Below, piece by piece: positions 44,484 through 54,067 of a stretch of 64,000 bases of DNA; the stretch's first letter is position 1; each line of letters starts with the position of its first letter. A model generated the notes under the pieces. It did no database searches. It saw only the letters and a program-made list of their open reading frames with translations, and had not been told where the DNA came from. The stretch lies in NCBI RefSeq assembly GCF_047345145.1, contig NZ_JBLFER010000002.1, positions 1,116,001-1,180,000 of the forward strand, given 5' to 3'. The stretch is from Maribacter_C sp047345145 (GTDB lineage Bacteria > Bacteroidota > Bacteroidia > Flavobacteriales > Flavobacteriaceae). Made by a program: the position numbers and the translations under genes.

Positions 44484-46436
44484 TTAATTAATATGTATCT
44501 CAGTTTTTAGTTCAAAACTACCTTCTAATTCAATCTTACTATAAATTACCGATGTCGGTTCTTTTTGTAAAAATGAAGGAGAGTACCAACCCATGATAGG
44601 GTCTTCAGAGCCAGTCACAACTTCAGATTTTAAACGCTCATCCAATATAATAGTTACAGTTCTTTTACCTACTTGCTTAATAGTATATTCATTCTCGGTT
44701 AATTGAGAAAGCTCAATTTCAGGATGAAGATGCAATGGTAGTTCGTATAGATGTGATTTAACATCGTTTGATGTAATAATATCATGAATTATGATGCAAT
44801 CCTTTTGTTTATCAAATCGGTAGTTCCTAGTATGACTAATTCCTATTTGATTATAGCCATTATGACTTCCTTGAATTTTGGTTTCTTGTGGATTATCTTC
44901 CACAGCTAAAACTTCTGTTTCGTAATGATCTGTCCATAAACAAGGTCCACTATTGGTTGATTGATCGAGCCCGTCGACGCGTATGGTGTTATGTGCTATG
45001 GTTCCTTTAAAATAGGCTCTCCAATTAGGATAAGAATGGTAAGTATATGTGCCAGGGTCTATGATATAAGGCATTCCATCAATATGCAAGAAAAAGGAAA
45101 GCGCATCTGCGTGTCCGTGAGCTGCTATAGAAAGATACCCTAGTGGAGCTACATCAATATGCAAGTAAATCTCACCCTCTTGATTGTTTTTCTTAAGTAA
45201 AAAGTGTCCCTCTTCTTGATATAGTTTTGTTAACGGAACATTACTTTTTATGGGAAGCTTATTGAATTCAATTTCGCCTTTTTGACCAAATAGAATTTCA
45301 TTTTTTAGATCAAACACACTTTCTGTGGTTTTGAAACAAGCGTCTTCAAATAAAACAGCCGCGCTGGTCAATAATGATTGAAAATTGTTATGAGTTTCAC
45401 CTAGTTCTAATGAAAGTACCTTTCCATCATCATCATCACCGTAATAGGGAATATGTCCTGAAACATCCATTAAATTAGATATATAAACGCATATTTTCCG
45501 TAAGGTTTCGGTATAAGTTTTACTAAATTTATGAGATGTTCTTTCTCCTACGATGTAGGCGATTAAAAAGAAATCAGTGATAAATTGAATATATTCTGAA
45601 GCTTCTTCTTTATTAATACCGTTAGAAGAATGTTGGTTTATGATTTCTCTCTCTAACAGTTTTTTTCCTTTTGCGACCCATCGAGGTGAGTCTTTGAATG
45701 ACCAATAACTACTGACAATAAAGAGGCCACTTGCTTCAGCAATTAAATGGTTGTTTGAAGAAGAATATTTTGATTCATACCGATAAGCGTGCATCCCATG
45801 AAGTTCAATTAAAGGTAGCCAAGTTTCAGTAACAAACTTCTTGAATTTTTCGTTGGTAGTAACTAATTCATTTACTCGTAAGAGTTCCCAACATAGAAAC
45901 CAATTGATAATTCTAATATTAACTTCAATGTTTGAATACCAATTTACACCAACGAGATAAGGGTTTGCATCCTTCCAGCTAGTAATTATATTCATGAACT
46001 GATCTAAATATTTTTCATCCTCACTCTGAATATATTTAAGACAAATTTTGCTTAGGAATTGCAAACGATTTACTTCCCAAACAACTTTAACATTCCCATT
46101 TTTTCCACTTCTAGTATCTATGGAATATGAAAATTCCATTGGAAATTCACGATCATTCATGATATCCCTATGCCAATTGATGGGTTTGTTAAAATGTAAT
46201 TTATTTCCGAAGATTGAGTAATCACTAAGTTCAAGGTCTTCCTTTAATTCAGGAAGATGAAGAATGTACTCAGGATACTTATTGATATTGCCTTTGGGAA
46301 AAAATGCTGTCTTAAAGTACCTGTCAATTTTCTTTTTAAAAGCGGTGTTTCCCCTGTATATCATTTCAGGAACAGACATTGTACGAATTCTGCTGAAATA
46401 CCAATTTAAGCGACTTTGTTTTTTCGTGTTACTCAA
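44484..46436 (-). CDS. Heparinase II/III-family protein (alginate/heparin lyase-like)
   Basis: A 650-residue protein. An N-terminal (alpha/alpha) toroid (about 80-370; SSSNNHLIAEASGLFIVSSYW supplies Asn/His residues) is followed by a beta-sandwich domain (about 390-640) with AAHGHADALSFFLHIDGMPYIIDPGTYTYH, the catalytic Tyr/His region of heparinase II/III. No signal peptide is visible. The conserved start LNWYFSRIRTMS lies before the first ATG (46379), so a TTG start at 46436 is favoured. Such proteins occur in O-antigen and exopolysaccharide loci and may trim or edit uronic-acid chains. It is transcribed toward a GT4 gene 9 bases away. Confidence 0.85.
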   Translation of the reverse strand: MSNTKKQSRLNWYFSRIRTMSVPEMIYRGNTAFKKKIDRYFKTAFFPKGNINKYPEYILHLPELKEDLELSDYSIFGNKLHFNKPINWHRDIMNDREFPMEFSYSIDTRSGKNGNVKVVWEVNRLQFLSKICLKYIQSEDEKYLDQFMNIITSWKDANPYLVGVNWYSNIEVNIRIINWFLCWELLRVNELVTTNEKFKKFVTETWLPLIELHGMHAYRYESKYSSSNNHLIAEASGLFIVSSYWSFKDSPRWVAKGKKLLEREIINQHSSNGINKEEASEYIQFITDFFLIAYIVGERTSHKFSKTYTETLRKICVYISNLMDVSGHIPYYGDDDDGKVLSLELGETHNNFQSLLTSAAVLFEDACFKTTESVFDLKNEILFGQKGEIEFNKLPIKSNVPLTKLYQEEGHFLLKKNNQEGEIYLHIDVAPLGYLSIAAHGHADALSFFLHIDGMPYIIDPGTYTYHSYPNWRAYFKGTIAHNTIRVDGLDQSTNSGPCLWTDHYETEVLAVEDNPQETKIQGSHNGYNQIGISHTRNYRFDKQKDCIIIHDIITSNDVKSHLYELPLHLHPEIELSQLTENEYTIKQVGKRTVTIILDERLKSEVVTGSEDPIMGWYSPSFLQKEPTSVIYSKIELEGSFELKTEIHIN

Positions 46437-46883
46437 TTTTAAGAAAATATTTGATATCCAATTTGTGTACTAATAACCGTCGGCAATATTATTGATTTAT
46501 ATTCTTTTAATGGTGCAAACGCAAGACAAAACTTTGTTTAAATAGTATACCTGAACAATAACTTCGCAAATTAAGTTACTTCGGATAATAGGACTATTTT
46601 TTTCGATTATCTACCCCTTAAAAGGATTAAAAAAACATCAGATTGAAGAGCTTGTTAATTAGTAATACTTACCTAGCCCAATTTGGACTAAAAAATGTTC
46701 AATAAAAGAATAGTTTAGACGTTAGCGATATACACTTGTCATTGAAAAAAGTTTGAAAATGTTAAAATTAAATGTATTTCATCGAATTTACACGCTGTTA
46801 ATCGTCTAATTTAAAAATGACAGCGTATAAAGAAAACATGCCGTAATAGAAATTACGATGTGCCCCACACTTACTAGAAAGAT
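46437..46883. other. Divergent intergenic region between heparinase and first lyase lipoprotein
   Basis: About 447 A+T-rich bases with no credible ORF. Inverted repeats are present: ACGCTGT/ACAGCGT with a 22-base spacer at about 46791-46825, and CGTAAT-AGAA-ATTACG at 46842-46857 just before the lipoprotein gene. A GCCCCACAC word occurs on both sides of the ATG (46862 and 46895 regions). It presumably holds two divergent promoters, but no full consensus is seen. Confidence 0.35.
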
Positions 46884-49436
46884 ATGAATTTACGCCCCAC
46901 ACGTACATTTATCTCCTGCTTGTGCTGTATTACCATGATGGTACTATTGATACTATCTTGTAGTAAAGATCGAGATATACTTCTTGATGCAGTTCTTGAG
47001 GAAAACTCAACTTCGATAGTCGAACAAGATAGTACGACCACGAACTCAAGCGAAGATGAAAACCCTTCCGATGAAGAGCTTATTGAAGATGAGAATGTTA
47101 ATGAGGAATTAGAAAACAGAACCACAATTTTTCCTACCTCTAACGACGCCTACTTGCAAAATGGCAGTGGATTTGATCAAATAATTGTTCGACTTCAAGA
47201 AAATTTTAGGAGAAGTTATCTGATGTTTGATTTGAGTCAAATTGATTCTATTGGGGGAGAAATCACATCAGCACGTTTATCTTTTCATATAAATACTGAC
47301 GATGGTAATGGAATAATCAAAGTTTATAAGGGAGAATCGAACAATTGGAATGAAGACAATCTTTCTGAAACATCGGCTCCTAAAATTGCTTCAGAATTAG
47401 GGCAAATAGAACAAGTTTATAGGGTAGAGGATAAGGTTATGATAGATTTAGATATTGAACATCTACTTCCTGAGAATTCCACTTTAATTTTGGAACATGA
47501 GGATGGTGATGACTTGGCTTTTGCCTCTAAGGAAAATACAACGAAGGAAGGCCCTCAATTAATAGTTTCTTATAATGCTCCAATTTCGGCGGAAGAGATT
47601 CTTATTAATGAAGAACAAATCCTCGAAGAGGACACTACAGAAGAAGATACTACAGAAGAGGACACTACAGAAGAAGATACTACAGAAGAAGATACTACAG
47701 AAGAAGATACTACTGAGGAAGATACTACTGAAGAAGATACTTCAGAAGAAGATACTACAGAAGAAGATACTATAGAAGAGGATACTACTGAGGAAGATAC
47801 TACCGAAACGAATGCCCAGCCAACAGCCATTGCAGAAGCATCGCCGTCAAGCGGAATTATGCCATTAGAAGTGAGCTTTACAGGTAATAAATCTTCTGAT
47901 GATAAGTCAATTACTTCCTATAATTGGAATTTCAAAGACGGCAGTTCAGCTACTACAAACAATGCTGTTCACACATTTACAGAGGCTGGCAGTTATGAAG
48001 TTATCTTGATGGTTACAGACGCAGAAGGTCTTAGTTCTACTGATACCGTTGTAATAACCGTGAGTGAACCTGCAAATGAAGCACCTATAGCTATAGCAAC
48101 TGCGAATGTAGTTTCTGGAATAATTCCTTTAAATGTGAATTTTATAGGAAGTAGTTCTGAGGATGATGAAGGAATCGAAACGTATAGTTGGAATTTTGGA
48201 GATGGATCATCTTCTAATAGTGCTAACCCCTCACACACTTTCACGGCTACAGGAACTTATACTGTAGAACTAACAGTTACTGATGCAGATGGACTTTCAG
48301 ATAAGGCGACTGTCACCATAACAGCAGGAGAGCCAGCCAATGAAGCTCCAGTAGCTTTGGCTTCTGCAGACATCATTAACGGTTATGCGCCTCTACAAGT
48401 TAATTTTACAGGTAGTAATTCGATAGATGACAATGGTATCGTTTCATATTTTTGGAACCTATCAGAAAGTTCTTCTACCTCGGCAAATACCAGTTATACT
48501 TTTGAGAATCCAGGCAATTATAACGTAGTGCTAACTGTAACCGACGCTCAGGGCCTAACAGATACTGCGTCCATAACAATATCGGTTAATCAAGAAATAA
48601 CAGATACTACAGATTGTGTAACAAATGGCGGGCTATCTGGTGATGAAGGTTTGAAACAATGGTGTTGGTCTGATTTGGAACAAGAAGTGAATAGTGCCGG
48701 CGCGCAAAGTGGTTTTAGTAATAATCAACTTGCAAAAAGTGTTCATTATAATGCGAATGGGGTTTTTGCTCAAAACGGAAGGCTTAATTTCAGATTAAAC
48801 CCCAATAACTCTTCTTCAAGTAACAATAACTACAGGCAAGAAATAAGGGATAATCCGGCTAGTGTGAGACATCCTCTAGGTACAGAGCAATGGTGGGGTT
48901 TTGATTATCGATTTGGTGATGATTACATTGCCGATGAATTACCTTGGATTATGTGGCAAACACACGGTTATTTTAACTCGCCGGCTGATCCTATGACCGC
49001 CTTAGAATTAGCGCCATCGAATTACCTGGGCAATTCAAATCCTAGAGGTGAACTGTTCATTTCGAATGCTGCTTTTTCTAGTGAAAACCCGAAGAAGATT
49101 CGAACAGGTATTGTGCCCCGCGCCGGGCAAACTTTGAGAATCGTCATTCAAATGGTTTGGGGGGATAATAATAATGGATTATTTAAGGTTTGGATTGATG
49201 ATGTACTTGTTTATAATGAACAGGAAAGAACAGTTTATGCCGAAAAGCCAGAAGGTGGTTACTGGAAAATAGGAATTTACAAGTGGAGATGGAGACAACA
49301 ATCGAATGTAAATTCTTCGCAAGCTCTAGGAATAAATGAATTAAATACATCGATAGGTGCTTTAAGAGTTATTAAAAAATCACCCTCGAATAGTACATAT
49401 TTGGCAAATGAATTCAATACGGTAAAACCAAAGTGA
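46884..49436 (+). CDS. Multidomain lipoprotein: DNRLRE/CBM-like, EEDTT linker, three PKD, C-terminal polysaccharide-lyase-like domain
   Basis: An 850-residue lipoprotein (lipobox LILSC, Cys26). A DNRLRE-type carbohydrate-binding-like domain (about 75-235; YLMFDLSQI, GPQLIVSY) is followed by 12 tandem EEDTT units (residues 248-307), three PKD domains (about 310-572; SWNFGDGSSS, YTVELTVTDADGLS) and a C-terminal jelly-roll domain (about 577-850) with YRQEIRDNP, GTEQWWGFDYRF, WIMWQTHG, GIVPRAGQTL and KVWIDDVL. The last part resembles heparin lyase I/PL20-type lyases (Polysacc_lyase superfamily). The EIR, histidine and tryptophan motifs suggest a substrate cleft. It is probably surface-exposed and acts on the locus's own polysaccharide. 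Activity is unproven. Confidence 0.85.
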   Translation: MNLRPTRTFISCLCCITMMVLLILSCSKDRDILLDAVLEENSTSIVEQDSTTTNSSEDENPSDEELIEDENVNEELENRTTIFPTSNDAYLQNGSGFDQIIVRLQENFRRSYLMFDLSQIDSIGGEITSARLSFHINTDDGNGIIKVYKGESNNWNEDNLSETSAPKIASELGQIEQVYRVEDKVMIDLDIEHLLPENSTLILEHEDGDDLAFASKENTTKEGPQLIVSYNAPISAEEILINEEQILEEDTTEEDTTEEDTTEEDTTEEDTTEEDTTEEDTTEEDTSEEDTTEEDTIEEDTTEEDTTETNAQPTAIAEASPSSGIMPLEVSFTGNKSSDDKSITSYNWNFKDGSSATTNNAVHTFTEAGSYEVILMVTDAEGLSSTDTVVITVSEPANEAPIAIATANVVSGIIPLNVNFIGSSSEDDEGIETYSWNFGDGSSSNSANPSHTFTATGTYTVELTVTDADGLSDKATVTITAGEPANEAPVALASADIINGYAPLQVNFTGSNSIDDNGIVSYFWNLSESSSTSANTSYTFENPGNYNVVLTVTDAQGLTDTASITISVNQEITDTTDCVTNGGLSGDEGLKQWCWSDLEQEVNSAGAQSGFSNNQLAKSVHYNANGVFAQNGRLNFRLNPNNSSSSNNNYRQEIRDNPASVRHPLGTEQWWGFDYRFGDDYIADELPWIMWQTHGYFNSPADPMTALELAPSNYLGNSNPRGELFISNAAFSSENPKKIRTGIVPRAGQTLRIVIQMVWGDNNNGLFKVWIDDVLVYNEQERTVYAEKPEGGYWKIGIYKWRWRQQSNVNSSQALGINELNTSIGALRVIKKSPSNSTYLANEFNTVKPK
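47625..47804 (+). repeat. In-frame 15-bp tandem repeat (12 units) encoding EEDTT linker
   Basis: Twelve consecutive 15-bp units of consensus GAAGAAGATACTACA encode EEDTT, with EEDTS and EEDTI variants in units 8 and 10. Because the unit is a multiple of three, slippage would change linker length without a frameshift. It joins the carbohydrate-binding-like domain to the first PKD domain. Confidence 0.95.
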
Positions 49437-49582
49437 CAGTAGAAATACACGTGCTTATTCCTTAAACATAAATAGCATTTATAGGCAATTCGGTTAATTT
49501 TACTATTTTGCCGCTGGCAAGTGTTGATGAACCAAGAGAAAGAAAGTTCTTCAAAATGCCGTTATCCTCGAATATGCCAATA

Positions 49583-50605
49583 ATGAAATCTCTTCAAGTC
49601 AATTTTTCTTTTTGCAATGTATTGTTACTGGCAACTTTAGTCTTGGTTCATATTTCTTGTAAAAACAATCTAAAGACATCTTCCGAAAAGGTTTCAAAAA
49701 AAGAAGTGGTTTCAGTAATCAAACCGACCGAAAGCCTTAAAAGAGCTAAACAGTTGAATTCAAATTGCTATACCGATAGTGGCAAGGCTAGTGAAGCGGG
49801 TACGCGAGTATGGTGCTGGTCAGATGTTAAAATAACTGAGGATTTAAATAGTGCTACAAATTTTTTTAGTTCGAATCACTTAGCGGTAAATAGCCATTGC
49901 AATAACGGAATGGTTACTGGTTCAGGCGATAGACTTTATTTTAAAGTAAATCCTACTACCCCAACGGCTCAAGAATGGTGTAAATATGACTTTAATTACA
50001 GGGCAGAAATAAGAGAACACCCGTCAGATGTAGATCACCCTGTAGGTACCGAGCAATGGTTTGGTTGGGACTATAAATTTGGAGAAGATTATGAAGCAGA
50101 TGCGTTTAACGAATGGATCATGTGGCAAGTCCATGGTAGCTTTAAGAGCCCGGCAAACCCTTTGATTAGTCTTTGGGTGGCAAAAACCAATATGGCAAAA
50201 AAAACGAATACTGCAGGGGAAATTTTCGTAACCAATGCCGCGATAAATTCAAAGAATCATAAGTATACACCTACAGGTATAGTGCCCAAAGCGGGGCAAA
50301 CTTTAGACATTGTGGTTCATGTTGTTTGGGGAGATGAAAATACAGGTCTTTATGAAGTGTGGATCGACGATAAACTCATTTACAGTGAACAAGAAAGAAC
50401 GGTTTATCAAGAAGAACCAATAGGGGGTTATGCCAAATGGGGAATTTACAAATGGAAGTGGCAATCAGCATCAAATATTGCTAAGTCCGCAAGTGAAGGA
50501 ATTATACAGCTAAATACATCTATGGGACCTTTAAGAGTTCTAATGAGACGACCAGGCGATCAAGATTACCTTCAAAATTCATTTGCACTTGTAAAGCCAA
50601 AATGA
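49583..50605 (+). CDS. Second polysaccharide-lyase-like lipoprotein
   Basis: The ATG at 49583 (MKSLQVNFSFCNVLLLATLVLVHISC) gives a lipoprotein-like signal, though the lipobox HISC is atypical. The upstream open frame begins only with TTG at 49508, with ATGs at 49556 and 49574. The mature domain parallels the C-terminal domain of the preceding protein over its length: VWCWSD, YRAEIREHPSDVDHPVGTEQWFGWDYKFG, EWIMWQVHG, GIVPKAGQTLDIVV, VWIDDKLIYSEQERTVY, QLNTSMGPLRVL. It lacks CBM, linker and PKD modules. It is 146 bases after that gene, so a tandem duplicate. Likely substrate is a uronate-bearing polymer. Confidence 0.82.
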   Translation: MKSLQVNFSFCNVLLLATLVLVHISCKNNLKTSSEKVSKKEVVSVIKPTESLKRAKQLNSNCYTDSGKASEAGTRVWCWSDVKITEDLNSATNFFSSNHLAVNSHCNNGMVTGSGDRLYFKVNPTTPTAQEWCKYDFNYRAEIREHPSDVDHPVGTEQWFGWDYKFGEDYEADAFNEWIMWQVHGSFKSPANPLISLWVAKTNMAKKTNTAGEIFVTNAAINSKNHKYTPTGIVPKAGQTLDIVVHVVWGDENTGLYEVWIDDKLIYSEQERTVYQEEPIGGYAKWGIYKWKWQSASNIAKSASEGIIQLNTSMGPLRVLMRRPGDQDYLQNSFALVKPK

Positions 50606-50633
50606 ATTTAAATGCTGAAAATAGGTCTTAAAA

Positions 50634-51932
50634 TTAATCTTCTCTAGGAATTTCGTCATTGATGGCGAACTTACTTACCTCAATGTTCAAACGAACAAAT
50701 TGGCTGAACGCAACGGCAATAATAAATAGAAGTACAGGAATTATAGGAATTAAATGTCTTACTCTTCCATCTAAAAGTGTTAACCCTCCTATAAAAATTA
50801 GAGCCATTAAACCTAAAAATCGAATTTCGAATGAAGCTAGTTTTCGATTTTTTATCCCTAAGTAAATACTGAAAACCAAAAAGGTTAATAAGAACATATT
50901 GGGTATGATGTAAAGATAACTTGACATTTTTTGAGGGGTGTACGAATAGGGAGAATTGAAGAAAAGTCGAAAAGCGCTAGCCCCTGTATTTTTAATATAC
51001 TTTAAAGGATATTGCTTAATATTTTCAATAGCTTTTTCTTTAAAAAGGGCATCCCTTTCTAGGTAAGAAAGAGGCACAAGACTTTGAATAAAATCACCAT
51101 GATTATTAAACAATTCAGTTGTGCTATATTGCTCAGAATTATTTTCTCCTAAGACATCCTCTATACTCACCCAATTACCGTATTCATTCTCAAAAGGAGT
51201 AGATCTCCAATAGAGGATTTCTCCACCTTGTGTACCCCATAAAAATGCTTTTTCTGTTACGCTGTAGGTGTAAAGTAAATAAGGGACAGAAAAGAGAAAA
51301 CCACCAATCAAAACGAATAAAAGGTTTCTTTTTTGAGTAGATCTTTTGACAAGGAATAAAAGCAAATAGAAAAGTATTGCAGCCAAGATCACGTATCCAA
51401 AAATAACTTTGGTCAATACCAAGACTCCTAAAAATGAAGCAGAAATTATAATCAGAGATATACTTTTGATTTGCGCTCTGTTTAATTTTATTAAGTAATA
51501 TAAGAAACCACATATTAAGAAGAGTGTAAATGCTTCTGAATAAATGCTTGTCATGCATTTAAGTATAGGAGGATATAGCGCAAAAACGTAGCTAAGCATA
51601 ATGGCCTTGTTAGGTTTAAGATAAAACCTCAAAGCTCTATAAAAGAAAACTACTGCAAATAGCATGAATGGTACATTCAATAACCGAATGAAATCATAGG
51701 AAGCATTCAGAATTACAGGCAAAAGAATTACCAATGGATACCCAGGCCCATTTCGCAATGAAGGATTGTCCGGTTCAGCATAATAACCATTTGCTAAATT
51801 GGTCGCATAGCTCATATGTCTCGGTTCATCACCTATTAACTCGCTTGAAGAAAAAACGGTAACGACGACAACATAAAAAATTAAAAGCGGTAAAAATGGT
51901 AATACAGTTTTTAAAAAGGAGCTTTTTTTCAT
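50634..51932 (-). CDS. GT-C (GT39/ArnT-like) membrane glycosyltransferase
   Basis: A 432-residue polytopic protein with about 10-11 helices. The first extracytoplasmic loop holds ELIGDEPRHMSYATNLANGYY, the acidic GDE motif expected near TM1 of polyprenyl-phosphate-sugar-dependent GT-C enzymes. It lies 15 bases after the DPM-like GT2 gene, whose product could make the polyprenyl-phosphate-sugar donor it needs. It should transfer a sugar to a periplasmic glycan or lipid. Last gene of a five-gene minus-strand run. It converges on the lyase gene. Confidence 0.85.
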   Translation of the reverse strand: MKKSSFLKTVLPFLPLLIFYVVVVTVFSSSELIGDEPRHMSYATNLANGYYAEPDNPSLRNGPGYPLVILLPVILNASYDFIRLLNVPFMLFAVVFFYRALRFYLKPNKAIMLSYVFALYPPILKCMTSIYSEAFTLFLICGFLYYLIKLNRAQIKSISLIIISASFLGVLVLTKVIFGYVILAAILFYLLLFLVKRSTQKRNLLFVLIGGFLFSVPYLLYTYSVTEKAFLWGTQGGEILYWRSTPFENEYGNWVSIEDVLGENNSEQYSTTELFNNHGDFIQSLVPLSYLERDALFKEKAIENIKQYPLKYIKNTGASAFRLFFNSPYSYTPQKMSSYLYIIPNMFLLTFLVFSIYLGIKNRKLASFEIRFLGLMALIFIGGLTLLDGRVRHLIPIIPVLLFIIAVAFSQFVRLNIEVSKFAINDEIPRED

Positions 51933-51947
51933 GTACGCGTTCTTTAG

Positions 51948-53012
51948 CTACAATTTTTTATTCGCCTTTAAAACAGCAGAATTCAAATGAAAAAGCTCAT
52001 CAAAATAGCGTTTCTTTTGAAGCGAAAGGAAGCCTAGCCCTAAGATTTGAATAGAAATTATTAAGGTAATACCTCCTACAACAAATGAGTATGGTCTCTG
52101 ACGGTATACCTCTGAAACGGCTAAAGAAAATCTATTTTCAAATCCTTGTGTTAACTCAGCGGTCATGGGATATTGTAAATAGGTATTTATGAAAATCCAG
52201 ACGATGATGTAAAGTGATATTAAAAATATTCCTATACCCAATAGCCAGAAAAACAAATAAGGCCTAAAAATAAAACTGTTTACTAAACCATTGAAAATAC
52301 CTTTGATAATGCGCAAACTTGAGGTTCTTATTTTGCCAAGTTTCCGCTGTTCTGTCCAGTCTAAATGAGCTGGTATTTCAACTACTCTTGCTCGCAAGAT
52401 ATGGGCTTTAAAAATGAGTTCAGAATTGATGTCGAAAGTACTTGATTTGGTATTCACTGAACGAATGAATTCACCTTTAAAGGCTCTCACCATACCCGTG
52501 AACGTATAAATATTTAAGCCAGAGGCTTTGCGCATTATAAAATTGACGGTCTTGCTAAGAAGTAATCTTAAGCGAGGAACGGCGGTATTTTTACCTCCTG
52601 CCATGTACGGAGAAGCAATAACCATATCGGCTTCACATTCTACCGATTTTGCTAAGAGTCTTTCTATATGTTCTGGCGCATAGCTCAAATCGATATCGAG
52701 CACAATGACGTAATCGCCATGAGTATTTTGAAACCCTGTTCGTAAGGCAGTGCCTAAATTTCGATTGGTAATATGATGATGTACATTTAAAGTGTTATAC
52801 TTCTTTGATAGCGCGTCAGATAGCGGTCCTGTTTGATCACTACTGCCATCATTTACGATCAAAATTTCCCAGCGGTATAGATCAGTTAAAGTCTCCAGAT
52901 AGTCATACAGAAGAGCAACATTTTTTTCGATTAATGCTTCCTCGTTGTAAGCAGGAATTATAATTGAAACCAATGGTTTTGTTGTCTCCGTTTCTATTTT
53001 TTCTGTAGACAT
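51948..53012 (-). CDS. GT2 glycosyltransferase, polyprenyl-phosphate sugar synthase type
   Basis: A 354-residue GT-A enzyme: VSIIIPAYNEEALIEKNV, VNDGSSDQTGPLS, the nucleotide-binding DIDLSYAPEHIE (DxD-like) near residue 100, VRAFKGEF and DWTEQRKLGKIRTSSL. Two C-terminal helices (about 235-265 and 305-335) anchor it. This layout fits DPM1/ArnC-like enzymes that make undecaprenyl-phosphate-linked sugars. Gene order (GT2 then GT-C) supports donor synthesis for the GT-C protein. The sugar is not predictable. Confidence 0.88.
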   Translation of the reverse strand: MSTEKIETETTKPLVSIIIPAYNEEALIEKNVALLYDYLETLTDLYRWEILIVNDGSSDQTGPLSDALSKKYNTLNVHHHITNRNLGTALRTGFQNTHGDYVIVLDIDLSYAPEHIERLLAKSVECEADMVIASPYMAGGKNTAVPRLRLLLSKTVNFIMRKASGLNIYTFTGMVRAFKGEFIRSVNTKSSTFDINSELIFKAHILRARVVEIPAHLDWTEQRKLGKIRTSSLRIIKGIFNGLVNSFIFRPYLFFWLLGIGIFLISLYIIVWIFINTYLQYPMTAELTQGFENRFSLAVSEVYRQRPYSFVVGGITLIISIQILGLGFLSLQKKRYFDELFHLNSAVLKANKKL

Positions 53013-53089
53013 TTAGTTTGTTATGGTTCGTTATTTTTTTGGTTTTGTTTTTAGTTTTTACTCGGATGGATTCAATAAAACTAAATTGG

Positions 53090-54058
53090 TCAAACTGCTT
53101 GAGCTACAACTGATTTTAAAGACTTTTTGCTCATAATATTTTCTACATGAGTATTCATATTAACCAATGTATAGTGTTTTGCAAGTTTGTTCATTACCTT
53201 TTTAAAAATAAGTATTTTTCTATCACTACTAATATTCATTCCTGGAAAGAAGGCCAAACTTGTAATTTGATCTCCACCAATAAGATCTAAAGGATGGAGA
53301 AGAAAACTAGGTTCGGTTCGCGTTATTTTACACAAGAAAATGGCAATATTCAAATAAAACATCGCTAAATGAATAGAAATATTACTTAAATACAAAAGAT
53401 AGCTTAGGTGAAAGGGAATTCGAAATACGGGCATTGTAGTGACCGGTAGTTCTAATAATTTTTTCTCTTTGCGAAACTTCCAGTAGTAAGGTTTTAATCT
53501 GCGAAATCCATCAGAAAATTTACCAAAAATTTCTTTACGATCTTCTTTTTCTTCTTTAGATAAATTTGAAGTGCTGAAGTAATAAAGTCTTGCTAGTGGG
53601 CCGATTACCGTTGGTAGTGTTGAAGCATCATAGGCATAACCTTTTTCTACTAAAACCTCCAAAAGAGTAGTGCTCCAGCTAAATCCAGGTCCGCGAAAAC
53701 CATTGGGTGTCTTTCCTGTTACTTTTTCAATAATATCATGCGCAGTATCAATTTCGTTACGCATTTCCTCTTTGGTATATAGGTGCAACCAAGTCTCGTG
53801 TTTGAAAGAATGATTAGCAATATCGTGCCCTGCATCTGCTAATGCTTTTAGGTACTTATGATTAGCCTCAAATGCGGCGTCTTGACCAACAATAAAAAAG
53901 GTAATTTTTAGATTCAATTCATCTAAAACCTTAAGTATATGCGGCACGAAAATGTCGAGATATGAAGGGTATTCTTCCCAACCTTCTTCTCCATGAATTT
54001 TCATGTAAGACCATTGATTATCAAGATCAAGAGAAAGGCTTAATAAGGGCTTACTCAT
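53090..54058 (-). CDS. NodB-type polysaccharide deacetylase
   Basis: A 322-residue protein with the NodB homology domain: LSLDLDNQWSYMK (first Asp pair), FFIVGQDA, GHDIANHSFKHETWLH (H-x3-H metal site), GFRGPGFSWS, and LHPLDLIGG near the end. No signal peptide is visible, so it may act on a lipid-linked sugar at the cytoplasmic side. Family members hydrolyse N- or O-acetyl groups using divalent metal. It is the third gene of the five-gene operon, between FAD oxidoreductase and GT2 genes. Confidence 0.88.
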   Translation of the reverse strand: MSKPLLSLSLDLDNQWSYMKIHGEEGWEEYPSYLDIFVPHILKVLDELNLKITFFIVGQDAAFEANHKYLKALADAGHDIANHSFKHETWLHLYTKEEMRNEIDTAHDIIEKVTGKTPNGFRGPGFSWSTTLLEVLVEKGYAYDASTLPTVIGPLARLYYFSTSNLSKEEKEDRKEIFGKFSDGFRRLKPYYWKFRKEKKLLELPVTTMPVFRIPFHLSYLLYLSNISIHLAMFYLNIAIFLCKITRTEPSFLLHPLDLIGGDQITSLAFFPGMNISSDRKILIFKKVMNKLAKHYTLVNMNTHVENIMSKKSLKSVVAQAV

Positions 54059-54067
54059 TTTATTTTT

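Noticed and set aside
47625..47804. CRISPR array or minisatellite outside genes
   Set aside because: The 15-bp units are contiguous without spacers and encode EEDTT in the frame of a clear lipoprotein. Opposite- and other-frame ORFs here are low-complexity shadows.
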